64,000 nucleotides of DNA from JAVBJN01 sp031546985. GTDB lineage: Bacteria; Bacteroidota; Bacteroidia; Chitinophagales; Chitinophagaceae. The stretch covers positions 1-64,000 of the forward strand of contig JAVBJN010000016.1 in NCBI GenBank assembly GCA_031546985.1. Direction: 5' to 3'. Below, piece by piece: positions 33,701-42,494 of this stretch (position 1 is the stretch's first letter; the number at the start of each line of letters is the position of its first letter). The notes beneath the pieces are model-generated. The model made no database searches and was not told the origin of the DNA. It saw nothing but the letters and a program-made list of their open reading frames with translations. A program made the position numbers and the translations under genes.

Positions 33701-36700
33701 TATGCAGGAACTTACCTTGCAAACTGATACATATGGTAATGTGCTGCAAAGCGCACAGGTCGCTTATCCCCGCAAAACGGTAGATGCGAATGCGCCGCAA
33801 AAAGTAAAAGACGAGCAGGCCAAAATGCATATCACCTGCACGCAAAACAGTTTTACCAACGATGCCATAACAGTAGCGCAATACCGCCTGCGTGTACCTT
33901 ATGAAGCACAAAGTTTTGAAGCGCTGGGCCTTACCCAGCCCACAGGCTTATGGACGGTAGATAGCTTTAACGCAGCGCTTAATGCTGCTACGGAAATTGA
34001 TTTTTCCGCTACGGCTAGCGGAGCCGAAGAAAAACGCCTGTTAAGCCATACCCGGACCCTGTTTAAAGACAATAATGCAGCCGCAACACCATTGGCTTTA
34101 GGCACCATAGAAACCCTGGCCATACCGCATGAGCAATACCAGTTGGTTTCTACACTTGCTACCCGAAACTATTGTTACGGCAGCAAAATCCAGCCGGGCA
34201 TGAAAGAAGAAGGTGGTTTTACAGACCTGGATAATGACCAAAACTGGTGGTTATCCTCTGGTACCGCGCAGTATGTTGCACCTGCAACTCATTTTTACAA
34301 CCCGGTATCCTTTACCGATCCCTGGGGTAAAACCACCACCATCAGCTATTGGGGTAGTTATCACTTACTGCCACAAACCGTAACCAATGCCCTGGGCCTC
34401 ATCAGTAGTATAGCAGCCTACCACTGGCGCAACCTGCAACCGGTACGCATGAAGGATGCCAATAACAACATCAGTGAAATGCTGTACGATGCCCTGGGAT
34501 TGCCTGTGGCTATGGCCGTAAAAGGCAAAGGGACTGAAGGCGACGAACTGGATATTGATTTATACAGTACCACAGACGAGGCGGCACAAACCGCGTTCTT
34601 CAACAGCCCAACCAGCAATGCCAACACCTTGTTGCAAGGCGCTACCTGGCGTTGTGTGTACGATCTGCACAGCACACCAGTGAGCGTGGGCATGATAGCC
34701 CGTCAGAAACATGTGCACGATGCCACACCATCCGTAACAGGGCAAAACACCGACCACTTGGTACGCCTCAGCTATACCGATGGTATGGGCCGCATCATCA
34801 TGCATAAAGCCCAATGCGAGCCCAATGCTGAGAATAGCAATAAAGCCTGGATCGGCAGCGGCCGCACCATTTACAACAACAAGGGCAATGCCGTCATGCA
34901 GTTTGAGCCCTACTTCAGCGATAGCCATCTTTGCGATACCGCCGAGCAAGCGGCTAACCTGGGTGTGAGTCCTAAATTGTATTACGATGCACTGGGACGC
35001 GTGTTCAAGACAGAGCTACCCGATGGCACCTTCACTAAAACCGAATGGACCGCCTGGGAACAATTGGCTTACGATAACAACGATACCGTAAAGGATAACC
35101 AATGGTATACCGATCGCATTAACGGGCAATTGGGCACCGAAGAAAAAGATGCCGCCACCAAAGCCGCACTACATTACAACACCCCAACGGTGCAGTACAC
35201 CGATAGCATGGCGAGGCCGTTTTATACCAGACAGTATCTGAAGGATAAAACAACCGCTACATCCAGTGACTATATCGATAGCTATGCCCAATTAGACATC
35301 ATTGGCAATCGCATAGCGGTGATAGACGGCCGTGGCAATACGCCGCTGCAATACCGCTACAACCTGCTCAAACAACCGTGTTACCAAACCAGCATCGACA
35401 GTGGCGAAGGTTTTACCCTTACCGATGCAGCTGGTCAGCCGCTCTATGCCTGGGATGCCGACAACCGAAGGTTTGCGATGGTGTATGACGGATTAAGAAG
35501 GCCAACCAGCAAAACCGTTGCTTTTTACAATGCACCCAACTGGACCAATGCCAAATTGCTGGAAACCTTTACTTATGGCGAAGGACAGACCAACGCCGCT
35601 GCTAAAAACTTCAACGGGCAACTGTATGCGCATTGCGATGCCTCCGGCAAACAGTCTATCCCTGATGGGTACGATTTTAAAGGCAATCCTAAAAAGGTGC
35701 AGCAACAACTATTGGAAGATAAAACCGCTACCGATACAGATTGGAATACCAGCCCGGTATTGTCTGCCCTGGATCTGTTTGAAAGCACAACCCTTGCCGA
35801 TGCATTGGGCCGCCCGGTGCGCAGTACCGATCCCGGTGGTAACATTACCGAGCATGTGTACGACAAAGGTGGCGCGTTAAAATCGGTGATCCTCAATGGC
35901 AGCAGTTATGTGAGCGATATCCACTACGATGCCAAAGGCCAGCGCTCTGCCATCTGGTATGGCAATGGTACCAAAACGGGGTATACCTATAATGCGAATA
36001 CTTATCGCCTTACCCGTTTACTGACGGTGAATGTGAACACCGCCAGTCCCAGTTATAATGAAGTGTTGCAGGATCTCAACTATTGGTACGATCCGGTGGG
36101 CAATATCACACAGATCAAAGATGCTGCCCAGCAAACGATTTTCTTCAACAATGGTGCGATTAATCCCGACCAGCTGTTTACCTACGATGCCCTGTACAGG
36201 CTTAGCGTCGCCGAGGGGCGGGAAAAGATCGGTTTGGCCAGTTTTGGCGCTGCCGACAATACAGCCGATAGCGCCTGGAAAACCACCCACAAAGGCGACA
36301 GTAGTATGGTGCAGCGTTATACCCAACGGTACACCTATGATGCGGTGGGCAATATCACACAACTGAAGCACGAAGCTGCTAACGGAAGTTATACCCGTAA
36401 TTATGCTTATGCAACCAGCCACAGCCAATTGTTGGGCACCACCGTGGGTAGCGATACTTACACCTACACCCACGATACCCGGGGCAATATGCTCACGATG
36501 CCACACCTGGGCGCGATGGATTGGAACGTAAACAATGAGTTGCAGCATATCATCTGGGGTACTACCAACCAGGCATATTACCAATACTCAGGCGGGCAAA
36601 GAATCCGTAAATATGTAGACAAGGGCACGGTAAAAGAGGAACGCATCTACCTGGGTGGTTTTGAAATTTATCGTAAATTCAACGGTAGTTCTTTGATCGT

Positions 36701-38072
36701 AAAACGTACCACTATTCATGTGAGTGATGATACCGGCCGCATTGCTATGCAGGAAGCCCGCATCAGTGGCAATGCCAGCGATGACAATAATACCGCTGCA
36801 TTACTGACCCGCTATATTTACAGCAACCACCTGCAATCTGCCTCCCTGGAGCTGGACGAAACGGCACAGGTCATTTCTTACGAAGAGTATCATCCGTACG
36901 GTACCACATCTTACCAGGCGATGAGCGCGAGCATTAACGCTACTGCTAAGCGTTACTGTTATACGGGTAAGGAGCGCGATGAGGAATCTGGTTTGTATTA
37001 TCATGGCGCCAGGTATTATGTGCCGTGGTTGTGTAGATGGGCGGCTTGTGACCCCATCAATAGTGAGTGGTATAATCAGCAAAAAGGAAATTCCAACAAA
37101 AACCTCAAAAGGCAATTTGTTGAATTGACGGCAAGTCCATATGAATACTGTTATGATAATCCTGTAAGATTTACAGACCCTACTGGTGAACAAGTGCCTA
37201 GTAATTTATATGCTGGTCAACAATTGTCAGAAGTCGTAGTTAAAGAGAAAATTAGTTTTTGGGATAAAGCAGGAGCTTTTCTTAAAGGAGCCGCAAAAGG
37301 TGTAGTAATTGCCGCTGCCGTAGTTTCTATTATTGCTTTTACTGGTGGGCTTGGGTTGGCTGGATTAGCAACAGCGATGACTTATACAGCTTTAACAGTT
37401 GGAGTTGCAGCAACAATTAAGACAGGTGTTGAATTAGTTACTGGCAAAGAGATGCTTAGCGGTCGCGAGTTAGGAAGTTTGGAAAAATATTCAATGGGAG
37501 GAGAATTGATCGGAGGAATAATAGGAGGAGGCCGTATGACAAGTGGAAAAGCAAATGTTAATGTTGAAAGATCGCCAAGTAAAAATGTAGAGTTACAGTC
37601 ATCTGGGTTTTCTACAAAAACAGAAACCCCTGTTTTTTCTAAACCTACAACAACCCAGCCATCAATTTTCTCGGAACCTACCAAAACTTCCGTTTTGGAA
37701 TTTAATAAGTCAATCCTTAATAGCGAAAAACTATCTGGGCATTATGAAAAAACAATAGATGTAGAGGCGGCTAGCCAGCAATACAGCTATAACAAAGTTC
37801 AAGATCCAACATATGACTGTAGTGAAATAGCTGAATGGATTTACAGAGATGTCCCAGACGGAAATATTTTGAATATCACTCCAAAGGAAGGAAAATGGCT
37901 GAATGGAATAGAATATGGAGCAAAAGAAGAATTTATGTACCACCGTGTTTTTATGAAAAATGGATATATTTATGATCCTATGTATGGAGATACTCCAATT
38001 GATGCGGATATTTATTTTGATTCATATAATAAAATGAACCCTAAAGGATTAAATATTGAAATTTATGAATAA
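30723..38072 (+). CDS. SpvB/TcB/Rhs-type polymorphic toxin with papain-like C-terminal tip
   Basis: A 2449-residue protein starting at the ATG at 30723 (a longer TTG-started frame adds 20 residues). Order: Ser/Gly-rich start; SpvB domain (ISLPKGGGALKGIDEKF near 48); FG-GAP/VCBS-like repeats with DLDADGRR, DLNGDGKAD, DMSGDGMTD and DVSGSGAAD (about 490-700); TcB middle domain; Rhs/YD repeats; RHS core ending near 2100 and NPVRFTDPTGE near 2151, the tip boundary. The shell would encapsulate the tip as in Tc toxin BC complexes. The tip has a hydrophobic segment (about 2179-2230) and then C2366 (DCSEIAEWIY), H2407 (YHRVF) and D2418 (YDPMYG), a papain-like Cys-His-Asp triad. Base composition becomes AT-rich from about 37050. 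No export signal is evident. Confidence 0.85.
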   Translation: MSQQSFSSGDGSKSSVGSNAHPLAQYSAQPASGSGNDTPFYKSSAPTISLPKGGGALKGIDEKFSVNAVNGTAGMEIPLPFTPGRGGFTPALSLSYNSGSGNSAFGLGWGLSLPAIQRRTDKKLPEYNDAHGSDVFILAGAEDLVPKLYENHEQGSIMSYGDYRFIRYIPRIEGLFARIEHIWQPGTPGSWWRVTTKDNTTTYYGLTEEARIADPEDPTRIFSWLPQLVVDHKGNVQRFGYLAEDERNLPTGAAEKNRVTNGQKKFANTYLKRVQYCNTDPIFITDENSFAPSLTLATSFLMEAVLDYGDHSSEHAINPDQAWPSRGDAFSAFQSGFDIRTYRRCKRVMLFHHFSELAGKDLVRTLELTYRNDALAEGTLTEVDYIVAATQKGYDYVNNTWHSKALPAMTFDYQPLTWNTDIQSVTESNFSGAPQGLTGPYQWIDFDGEGISGILTEQANGWFYKSNLGNGEFTPPQSITYKPSFNGLSDGSLQWQDLDADGRRQVVADAPIKGFWELSPVPEPRMGGTGFVEGREWSPFQTFPKNINIDWSSPFTKMLDLNGDGKADLLLTEDRVWTWYENEGKQGFDFGGQSPVFFDEEKGPVLLLRDMVQSIFLADMSGDGMTDLVRIKNGEVCYWPNLGYGKFGAKVTMGYAPVFAQPDQFNPQYLSLADVSGSGAADLIYVGQNHCIAWINLSGNAWSEGIVINPLPATDQYSKIAVLDFLGNGTGCIVWSSPLPQHSRAPLQYIDLMGGKKPHLMRSYNNGMGKTVAVTYKTSTQFYLADKKEGIHWATKLPFPVHCIHTITTSDSVSGTSYTQSYTYRHGYYDHEEREFRGFGYVETLDIERAQISTLAHSSIGTLETLDQPPVLTKTWYHTGACTREGGLLKQYKKEYFPVAGWDDSMPIATFPAGMDAAEFFEAHRALKGLPLRQEVYAQDGDDLAYIPYAVTASAYTVKLVQEKRKNRYASFLTQPQQSMVFSCERDAEDPRIMQELTLQTDTYGNVLQSAQVAYPRKTVDANAPQKVKDEQAKMHITCTQNSFTNDAITVAQYRLRVPYEAQSFEALGLTQPTGLWTVDSFNAALNAATEIDFSATASGAEEKRLLSHTRTLFKDNNAAATPLALGTIETLAIPHEQYQLVSTLATRNYCYGSKIQPGMKEEGGFTDLDNDQNWWLSSGTAQYVAPATHFYNPVSFTDPWGKTTTISYWGSYHLLPQTVTNALGLISSIAAYHWRNLQPVRMKDANNNISEMLYDALGLPVAMAVKGKGTEGDELDIDLYSTTDEAAQTAFFNSPTSNANTLLQGATWRCVYDLHSTPVSVGMIARQKHVHDATPSVTGQNTDHLVRLSYTDGMGRIIMHKAQCEPNAENSNKAWIGSGRTIYNNKGNAVMQFEPYFSDSHLCDTAEQAANLGVSPKLYYDALGRVFKTELPDGTFTKTEWTAWEQLAYDNNDTVKDNQWYTDRINGQLGTEEKDAATKAALHYNTPTVQYTDSMARPFYTRQYLKDKTTATSSDYIDSYAQLDIIGNRIAVIDGRGNTPLQYRYNLLKQPCYQTSIDSGEGFTLTDAAGQPLYAWDADNRRFAMVYDGLRRPTSKTVAFYNAPNWTNAKLLETFTYGEGQTNAAAKNFNGQLYAHCDASGKQSIPDGYDFKGNPKKVQQQLLEDKTATDTDWNTSPVLSALDLFESTTLADALGRPVRSTDPGGNITEHVYDKGGALKSVILNGSSYVSDIHYDAKGQRSAIWYGNGTKTGYTYNANTYRLTRLLTVNVNTASPSYNEVLQDLNYWYDPVGNITQIKDAAQQTIFFNNGAINPDQLFTYDALYRLSVAEGREKIGLASFGAADNTADSAWKTTHKGDSSMVQRYTQRYTYDAVGNITQLKHEAANGSYTRNYAYATSHSQLLGTTVGSDTYTYTHDTRGNMLTMPHLGAMDWNVNNELQHIIWGTTNQAYYQYSGGQRIRKYVDKGTVKEERIYLGGFEIYRKFNGSSLIVKRTTIHVSDDTGRIAMQEARISGNASDDNNTAALLTRYIYSNHLQSASLELDETAQVISYEEYHPYGTTSYQAMSASINATAKRYCYTGKERDEESGLYYHGARYYVPWLCRWAACDPINSEWYNQQKGNSNKNLKRQFVELTASPYEYCYDNPVRFTDPTGEQVPSNLYAGQQLSEVVVKEKISFWDKAGAFLKGAAKGVVIAAAVVSIIAFTGGLGLAGLATAMTYTALTVGVAATIKTGVELVTGKEMLSGRELGSLEKYSMGGELIGGIIGGGRMTSGKANVNVERSPSKNVELQSSGFSTKTETPVFSKPTTTQPSIFSEPTKTSVLEFNKSILNSEKLSGHYEKTIDVEAASQQYSYNKVQDPTYDCSEIAEWIYRDVPDGNILNITPKEGKWLNGIEYGAKEEFMYHRVFMKNGYIYDPMYGDTPIDADIYFDSYNKMNPKGLNIEIYE
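32286..32323 (+). repeat. Dispersed palindromic repeat, copy C, inside the Rhs coding sequence
   Basis: One base different from copy A at 18176-18213 over 38 bases. Here it is read in frame as residues of about 521-534 (PEPRMGGTGFVEG) of the toxin shell without interrupting translation. Confidence 0.8.
36141..37040 (+). repeat. 900-bp direct repeat, copy 1 (Rhs core)
   Basis: The 3' part of the Rhs core, collinear without indels with 38830-39729 (offset 2689). I count roughly 15 amino-acid differences over 300 codons. The repeat ends exactly at the variable tip (after CRW). Confidence 0.9.
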
Positions 38073-38487
38073 CATAAAGAATAAAGAGCTAAGTACAATT
38101 GTATGCGAAGCATTTTTAAGTCTAAATTATCCTTTTGATATTTCGAAAGCTTCAATGTGGTCATTAGAAGATCCCTACATACATCCACCCTTTTTTAGAT
38201 TTAAGATAGGGGGAGATAAACCAGATTTGGTTTTTGAGAAACTCAAAAATATCATCACAAATTTTAATGGTGGATTAGTATGGGGCCTTTATAAGAATGA
38301 ATATACTTGCCTTTTATTACCTGAGATTTTCTCTATTCATATTGATAGTAATCTTTATGATAAGAAATTCATGATACAACATTATGGAGGTGAGAGATAC
38401 AAGGATTTAGTTGATATGGCTATCACTGATACTATTGCCTTGGCGACCCTAATCAGAAAGGGAGAATTTCTTGATTCGGATTCGTAG
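38065..38487 (+). CDS. Candidate immunity protein to the Rhs papain-like tip
   Basis: A 140-residue AT-rich gene whose ATG overlaps the last 8 bases of the toxin gene, the usual position of a polymorphic-toxin immunity gene. No signal peptide or membrane segment is seen. It is mixed alpha/beta with aromatic patches (HPPFFRFKIGG, VWGLYKNEYTCLLLPE). I recognise no named immunity family. The overlap implies translational coupling so that toxin is not made without protection. Confidence 0.7.
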   Translation: MNNIKNKELSTIVCEAFLSLNYPFDISKASMWSLEDPYIHPPFFRFKIGGDKPDLVFEKLKNIITNFNGGLVWGLYKNEYTCLLLPEIFSIHIDSNLYDKKFMIQHYGGERYKDLVDMAITDTIALATLIRKGEFLDSDS

Positions 38488-38508
38488 TTTCAACAGACAC
38501 TTTTTATT

Positions 38509-38543
38509 CCCGGAAGGGTAGCCGTTAAAGCTACCTTTCCGGG
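38509..38543 (+). terminator. Hairpin after the immunity gene
   Basis: CCCGGAAGGGTAGC and GCTACCTTTCCGGG form a nearly perfect 14-bp stem. No T-run follows (ATTTAA only), but T5 precedes it, so it may work better on the minus strand or simply stabilise the mRNA 3' end. Confidence 0.55.
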
Positions 38544-38610
38544 ATTTAACCATAAACTGAATTTGTAGACTTCCCCGAAAATATTATTTCTTTTAGGTAT
38601 AAATCACTAA

Positions 38611-38829
38611 GATCCTGTTTAAAATTTATTGATTAGAAGTTTTATGGCAGATAATTTGACGATTTCTTCAGCAGCAGATTCCATCAGGAGTTCATAATTT
38701 CTACAGAGTCTCCGATCATTATCAAACCAGGAGAATGTTCTTTCAATAACCCATCTTTGGGGTATTGGTAGGAACCCATTTTCCTGTTTACCTGTCTTTA
38801 AAACAACCTTAATCACATAACCCAACTTC
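38611..38829 (-). mobile_element. IS5-family transposase remnant
   Basis: Only the C-terminal end of an IS5-type transposase remains: QRWVIERTFSWFDNDRRL and NYELLMESAAEEIVKLS, then stop at 38619. GATCCTGTTTAAA at 38611 looks like the terminal inverted repeat. The catalytic core and the other end are missing. The fragment is joined directly to Rhs core sequence at about 38830, so it marks a deletion or recombination junction. Confidence 0.75.
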
Positions 38830-40761
38830 TTCTTCAACAATGGTGCGATTAATCCCGACCAGCTGTTTACCTACGATGCGCTGTACAGGCTTAGCGTCGC
38901 CGAGGGGCGGGAAAAGATCGGTTTGGCCAGTTTTGGCGCTGCTGACAATACAGCCGATAGCGCCTGGAAAACCAACCAAAAAGGCGACAGTAGTATGGTG
39001 CAGCGTTATACCCAACGGTATACCTATGATGCGGTGGGCAATATCACACAACTGAAGCACGAAGCTGCTAACGGAAGTTATACCCGTAATTATGCTTATG
39101 CAACCAGCAACAGCCAATTGTTGGGCACCACCGTGGGTAGCGATACGTATGCCTATACCTACGACAGTCGGGGCAATATGCTCACGATGCCACACCTGGG
39201 CGCTATGGATTGGAATGTGAGCAATGAGTTGCAACATATTATCTGGGGTACTACCAACCAGGCGCATTACCAATACTCCGGAGGCCAACGCATTCGTAAA
39301 TATGTAGACAAAGGCACGGTAAAAGAGGAACGCATCTACCTGGGTGGTTTTGAAATTTATCGTAAATTCAACGGTAGTTCTTTGATCGTAAAACGTACCA
39401 CTATTCATGTGAGTGATGATACCGGCCGCATAGCCATGCTGGAAGCCCGCATCAGTGGCAATGCCAGCGATGACAATAATACTGCTGCATTACTGACCCG
39501 CTATATCTACAGCAACCACCTGCAATCTGCATCCCTGGAGCTGGACGAAACGGCGCAGGTGATCTCTTACGAGGAATACCATCCGTACGGTACCACATCC
39601 TACCAGGCTAACAATGCTGCCATTAACGCAACTGCCAAACGTTACCGGTATACGGGCAAGGAGCGCGATGAGGAATCTGGGTTGTATTATCATGGAGCCA
39701 GGTATTATGTGCCTTGGTTGTGTAGATGGTCGGCGGGGGATCCGTTGGAAAATAAACGAGCTGGTTTATCACCCTATGATTATTGCTCCAATAATCCAAT
39801 AATCCGTATAGATGACGATGGGATGGAGGACGAAAACAAAATTGCTCCGGTTCCATATCCAAGTGGGAAAAATAATGCTGGTAGTATTTGGTACTATGAA
39901 AACAATAAAAATCGCTCTGAAGGAACTGCAATGAATGGTGTGGATAATGTTGAAATACCAGCGGGATCGAAAATGCTATTTGTAAACACAGGAAAAGATG
40001 ATGGCAAAAATTCCGGATGGCTATTGTTTGGATTTGAGGACAAAAGCGGCGAATCTTATACTTGGAACGATAAAGCAAAATGGTATATAACCCAAAGCGG
40101 TAAGGAACATGATAATCCTTGGTATAATGATTTGATGAATGCAGGGCTGAAAATAGTCGCGCCGGCAATAGAAGTTTCAGGGCTACAAGATTTTGGGATT
40201 GGAAAGGGATTGAAGGATGAGTACAATAAATATGATGGTGGCATTGCTTCGTTTGCGATGCATAAAATGAAAGAAGGAATAAAAGATATTGTTTCCGACA
40301 TTGGATATGGAGGAAATCGTAGAAGCCAAGCCGCTTTGGGCTTGTGGATGGGAGCTAATACTAGTTATATGCCAGTTGCTCCAAGTGTTTTGAATGCTTA
40401 TAGTTGGTTAGGTAAAAACATGACAACTGCAGATGGATTTTTGTTCGGCTCTATTGGTTTCAAAACTCCCATAAATTTGAATGTCGGGTTGTATGCATCA
40501 GAAAATACTCTAAAATATGGCACATTCAAATGGAGCACTATGGCCCCTTCATTTCTTTCAAATACTGAATGGTTTGGTAGGCGAATGTTGCAAATTTCAC
40601 CTGAATTTCAACCAAAATTGGGTACATGGAGTAAACAAGTCATACCTAAAGGGACCTATTTAAAAATTGGGTTCGTTGGGCCTCAAAAAGGATTAGGATT
40701 TCATACCGGTTCATGGCTTCAACTTTATGCACCACAAGGGGTGAAATTTATTAAGCCATAA
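38821..40761 (+). pseudogene. Orphan Rhs core fragment with an alternative toxin tip
   Basis: An open frame from 38821 begins abruptly in the Rhs core at the IS5 junction; there is no proper start (first candidates are a TTG at 38923 and an ATG at 38995). The first 300 codons are the 900-bp repeat of the upstream toxin. After CRWSAGDP and NNPIIRIDDDGMED the tip is entirely different: about 330 residues, AT-rich, with GGNRRSQAALGLWMGANTSY and an end rich in Gly and aromatics (GTWSKQVIPKGTYLKIGFVG). I recognise no enzymatic family. This is the layout of a displaced or reserve tip that could replace the first by recombination in the repeat. Confidence 0.75.
38830..39729 (+). repeat. 900-bp direct repeat, copy 2 (orphan Rhs core)
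   Basis: Collinear with 36141-37040. It starts at the IS5 remnant and ends at the tip boundary, so only recombination-competent core sequence is kept. Confidence 0.9.
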
Positions 40762-40790
40762 AAAATGATGGAATCCTAATTTAATAAAAT

Positions 40791-40831
40791 AGCTCATCAT
40801 TGTTTAACTTGCCATTAAACGATGATGAGCT
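40791..40831 (+). terminator. 17-bp hairpin after the orphan toxin tip
   Basis: AGCTCATCATTGTTTAA and TTAAACGATGATGAGCT pair with one G-T wobble and a 7-base loop. No T-run follows. It separates the orphan tip from its candidate immunity gene and could be a terminator or a processing/attenuation element. Confidence 0.5.
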
Positions 40832-40857
40832 ATTAAATACATAAAATATACTAGCAC

Positions 40858-41238
40858 ATGAATAATGAATGCCATTTTGAGAATCCAACTCAGGTTATAA
40901 ATATGGGAGGCCCTTGGATTGGAGATTTATACATAGGAGATCTCTTCATTTCACAAAAAATAATACTTGATAATATTATATATTCCCCTGATAGATCAGT
41001 GATTTATTTTATTCGATATTACCAGCTTGGGAACACGGTAAAGGATATTTTTTTGAAATTATGCTATTGGGATTTTAAGGAACATAAATTGTTTGAATCT
41101 TCCCAGAGCTTTGACAAACTTTATTTGAAAGGATTTGTTGAAAAAAATATAATGACTATTTGTAGAGCATTTCATAGCGAATTGCCAGAAACCTGTTACG
41201 ATCTTAACCTTAGTGTAGAAAGTTTTCTACCTGCTTAA
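40858..41238 (+). CDS. Candidate immunity protein for the orphan Rhs tip
   Basis: A 126-residue AT-rich gene immediately after the orphan tip, in the same direction. It has no signal peptide. The sequence (GGPWIGDLYIGDLFISQK, SVIYFIRYYQLG) suggests a compact beta-rich fold, and I cannot name a family. Position and composition are those of an immunity gene. The 3' end is 10 bases from the left end of the IS3 element. Confidence 0.6.
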   Translation: MNNECHFENPTQVINMGGPWIGDLYIGDLFISQKIILDNIIYSPDRSVIYFIRYYQLGNTVKDIFLKLCYWDFKEHKLFESSQSFDKLYLKGFVEKNIMTICRAFHSELPETCYDLNLSVESFLPA

Positions 41239-41291
41239 TTTACAATTTGTTTAACCCGTACTGAAAATGGGCAAACTACAATAAAGGGAGA

Positions 41292-42197
41292 CTAAATTAC
41301 ACATAGTTGGTTGTTTATTGCTCTCCGGGGCGTAGTGGAGCGAAGGCGTAGCCGAAGCGGAACGGAGCGGAGCCCCGGAAAGCAGCTTTTTTCTTTATAC
41401 ATTTTAGGCGATAGCCCCCCTAATGCATCATGTGGCCTATGGTGATTATAGTCGTGCACAAAGGCATCGGTCACTTCCCTTACTTCATCCAGATTGTCAA
41501 ATAGGTACTGATCCAGTACACTTTCCCGGTAGGTTTTATTGAACCGTTCTATATATTCATTCTGCATGGGCTTGCCTGGCTGTATGTACTTAAATTCTAT
41601 TTCATTGGCTTCGCTCCACAACTGCGCCAGCCTGGCTACAAACTCCGGCCCGTTATACATCCGTATCCGTTGTGGTTTGCCATAACGGGAGATCAGGTGT
41701 TTGAGCACCCAAATCACCCGGTTGCTTTTAAGGGAATAATCTGTTTCAATAAATAATACTTCACGGTTATAATCATCTATTACATTAAATGTTCTGAACT
41801 TGCTGCCGTTACTCAATGCATCGCTCATAAAATCTATGCTCCAGGTTTGTGTAAACCTGTCAGGTATAACCAATGGCTCTTTTACTCTGGCCGGCAGCCG
41901 CTTTTTTACCTTACGGCGCAAGGGAAGCTTCATTTGCTTGTATACACGGTATAGTCGCTTATGGTTAACATGTTCTCCGGCATTACGTAAACGATAATAA
42001 CACTTCCAAAAGCCTTCCGTAGGATTTACCTGTGAATGTCTTTCCAGGTTGCTTATAAGGCTGCTGTCATCCTTTACGGATCGGTAATGAAGACTACTTC
42101 GGCTTAACCTTAATAGGCGACATGCCTTGCCTATGTCTTTGGGCCGCTCTTCTTTTAACTGGCAAACGATGGAGCGCTTGCTGCAAGGCTTTAAAGC
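41292..42197 (-). CDS. IS3-family transposase OrfB (frameshifted part), catalytic Asp lost
   Basis: About 301 residues read in the -1 frame from the slippery site A AAA AAG at 42197-42203. The frame is open throughout, including the N-terminal HTH_21-like part (RPKDIGKACRLLRLSRSSLH) and the integrase core. The first Asp is in WSIDFMSDALS and the Glu in NEYIERFNKTYRE. The second position, normally DNGPEF, reads MYNGPEF, a GAT-to-TAT type change that should abolish DDE catalysis. The last 25 residues are encoded by a GC-rich palindromic repeat (41325-41378) and do not look native. Confidence 0.85.
   Translation of the reverse strand, partial: ALKPCSKRSIVCQLKEERPKDIGKACRLLRLSRSSLHYRSVKDDSSLISNLERHSQVNPTEGFWKCYYRLRNAGEHVNHKRLYRVYKQMKLPLRRKVKKRLPARVKEPLVIPDRFTQTWSIDFMSDALSNGSKFRTFNVIDDYNREVLFIETDYSLKSNRVIWVLKHLISRYGKPQRIRMYNGPEFVARLAQLWSEANEIEFKYIQPGKPMQNEYIERFNKTYRESVLDQYLFDNLDEVREVTDAFVHDYNHHRPHDALGGLSPKMYKEKSCFPGLRSVPLRLRLRSTTPRRAINNQLCVI
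41325..41378. repeat. GC-rich palindromic repeat at the end of orfB
   Basis: CCGGGGC and GCCCCGG bound a run of alternating GGAGCG/GAAGCG-type units. Base composition differs sharply from the rest of the insertion sequence. It appears inserted in the transposase 3' end. Confidence 0.6.
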
Positions 42198-42457
42198 TTT
42201 TTTTCGATGATGTATTTCGCTACATCGAGCTCCATTGCCAGATTCGAATACATGCGTTTTAACCGCGCATTCTCTTCTTCCAACTCTTTAATGCGTTTCA
42301 GTTCGCTCGCTTCCATACCGCCATAACGCTGCCGCCATTTATACAAGCTGGCTTTGCTAACACCGTATGCACGGGTGATTTCTTCTGCTGTTTTACCCCC
42401 TTCAAACTCCTTTAGTATGTTCGCGATCTGAACAGGGCTGAATTGACTCTTTTTCAT
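42191..42457 (-). CDS. IS3-family transposase OrfA (HTH_Tnp_1)
   Basis: An 88-residue DNA-binding protein. The helix-turn-helix is IANILKEFEGGKTAEEITRA followed by YGVSKASLYKWRQRYGG, and the C-terminal leucine-zipper region is ELKRIKELEEENARLKRMYS. It ends IIEKKL just past the slippery A-run, where a fraction of ribosomes would shift -1 to make the OrfAB transposase. Confidence 0.9.
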   Translation of the reverse strand: MKKSQFSPVQIANILKEFEGGKTAEEITRAYGVSKASLYKWRQRYGGMEASELKRIKELEEENARLKRMYSNLAMELDVAKYIIEKKL

Positions 42458-42494
42458 CTTTTACGAGTTTAAAATTAAAACTTTTTGTCGCCTT

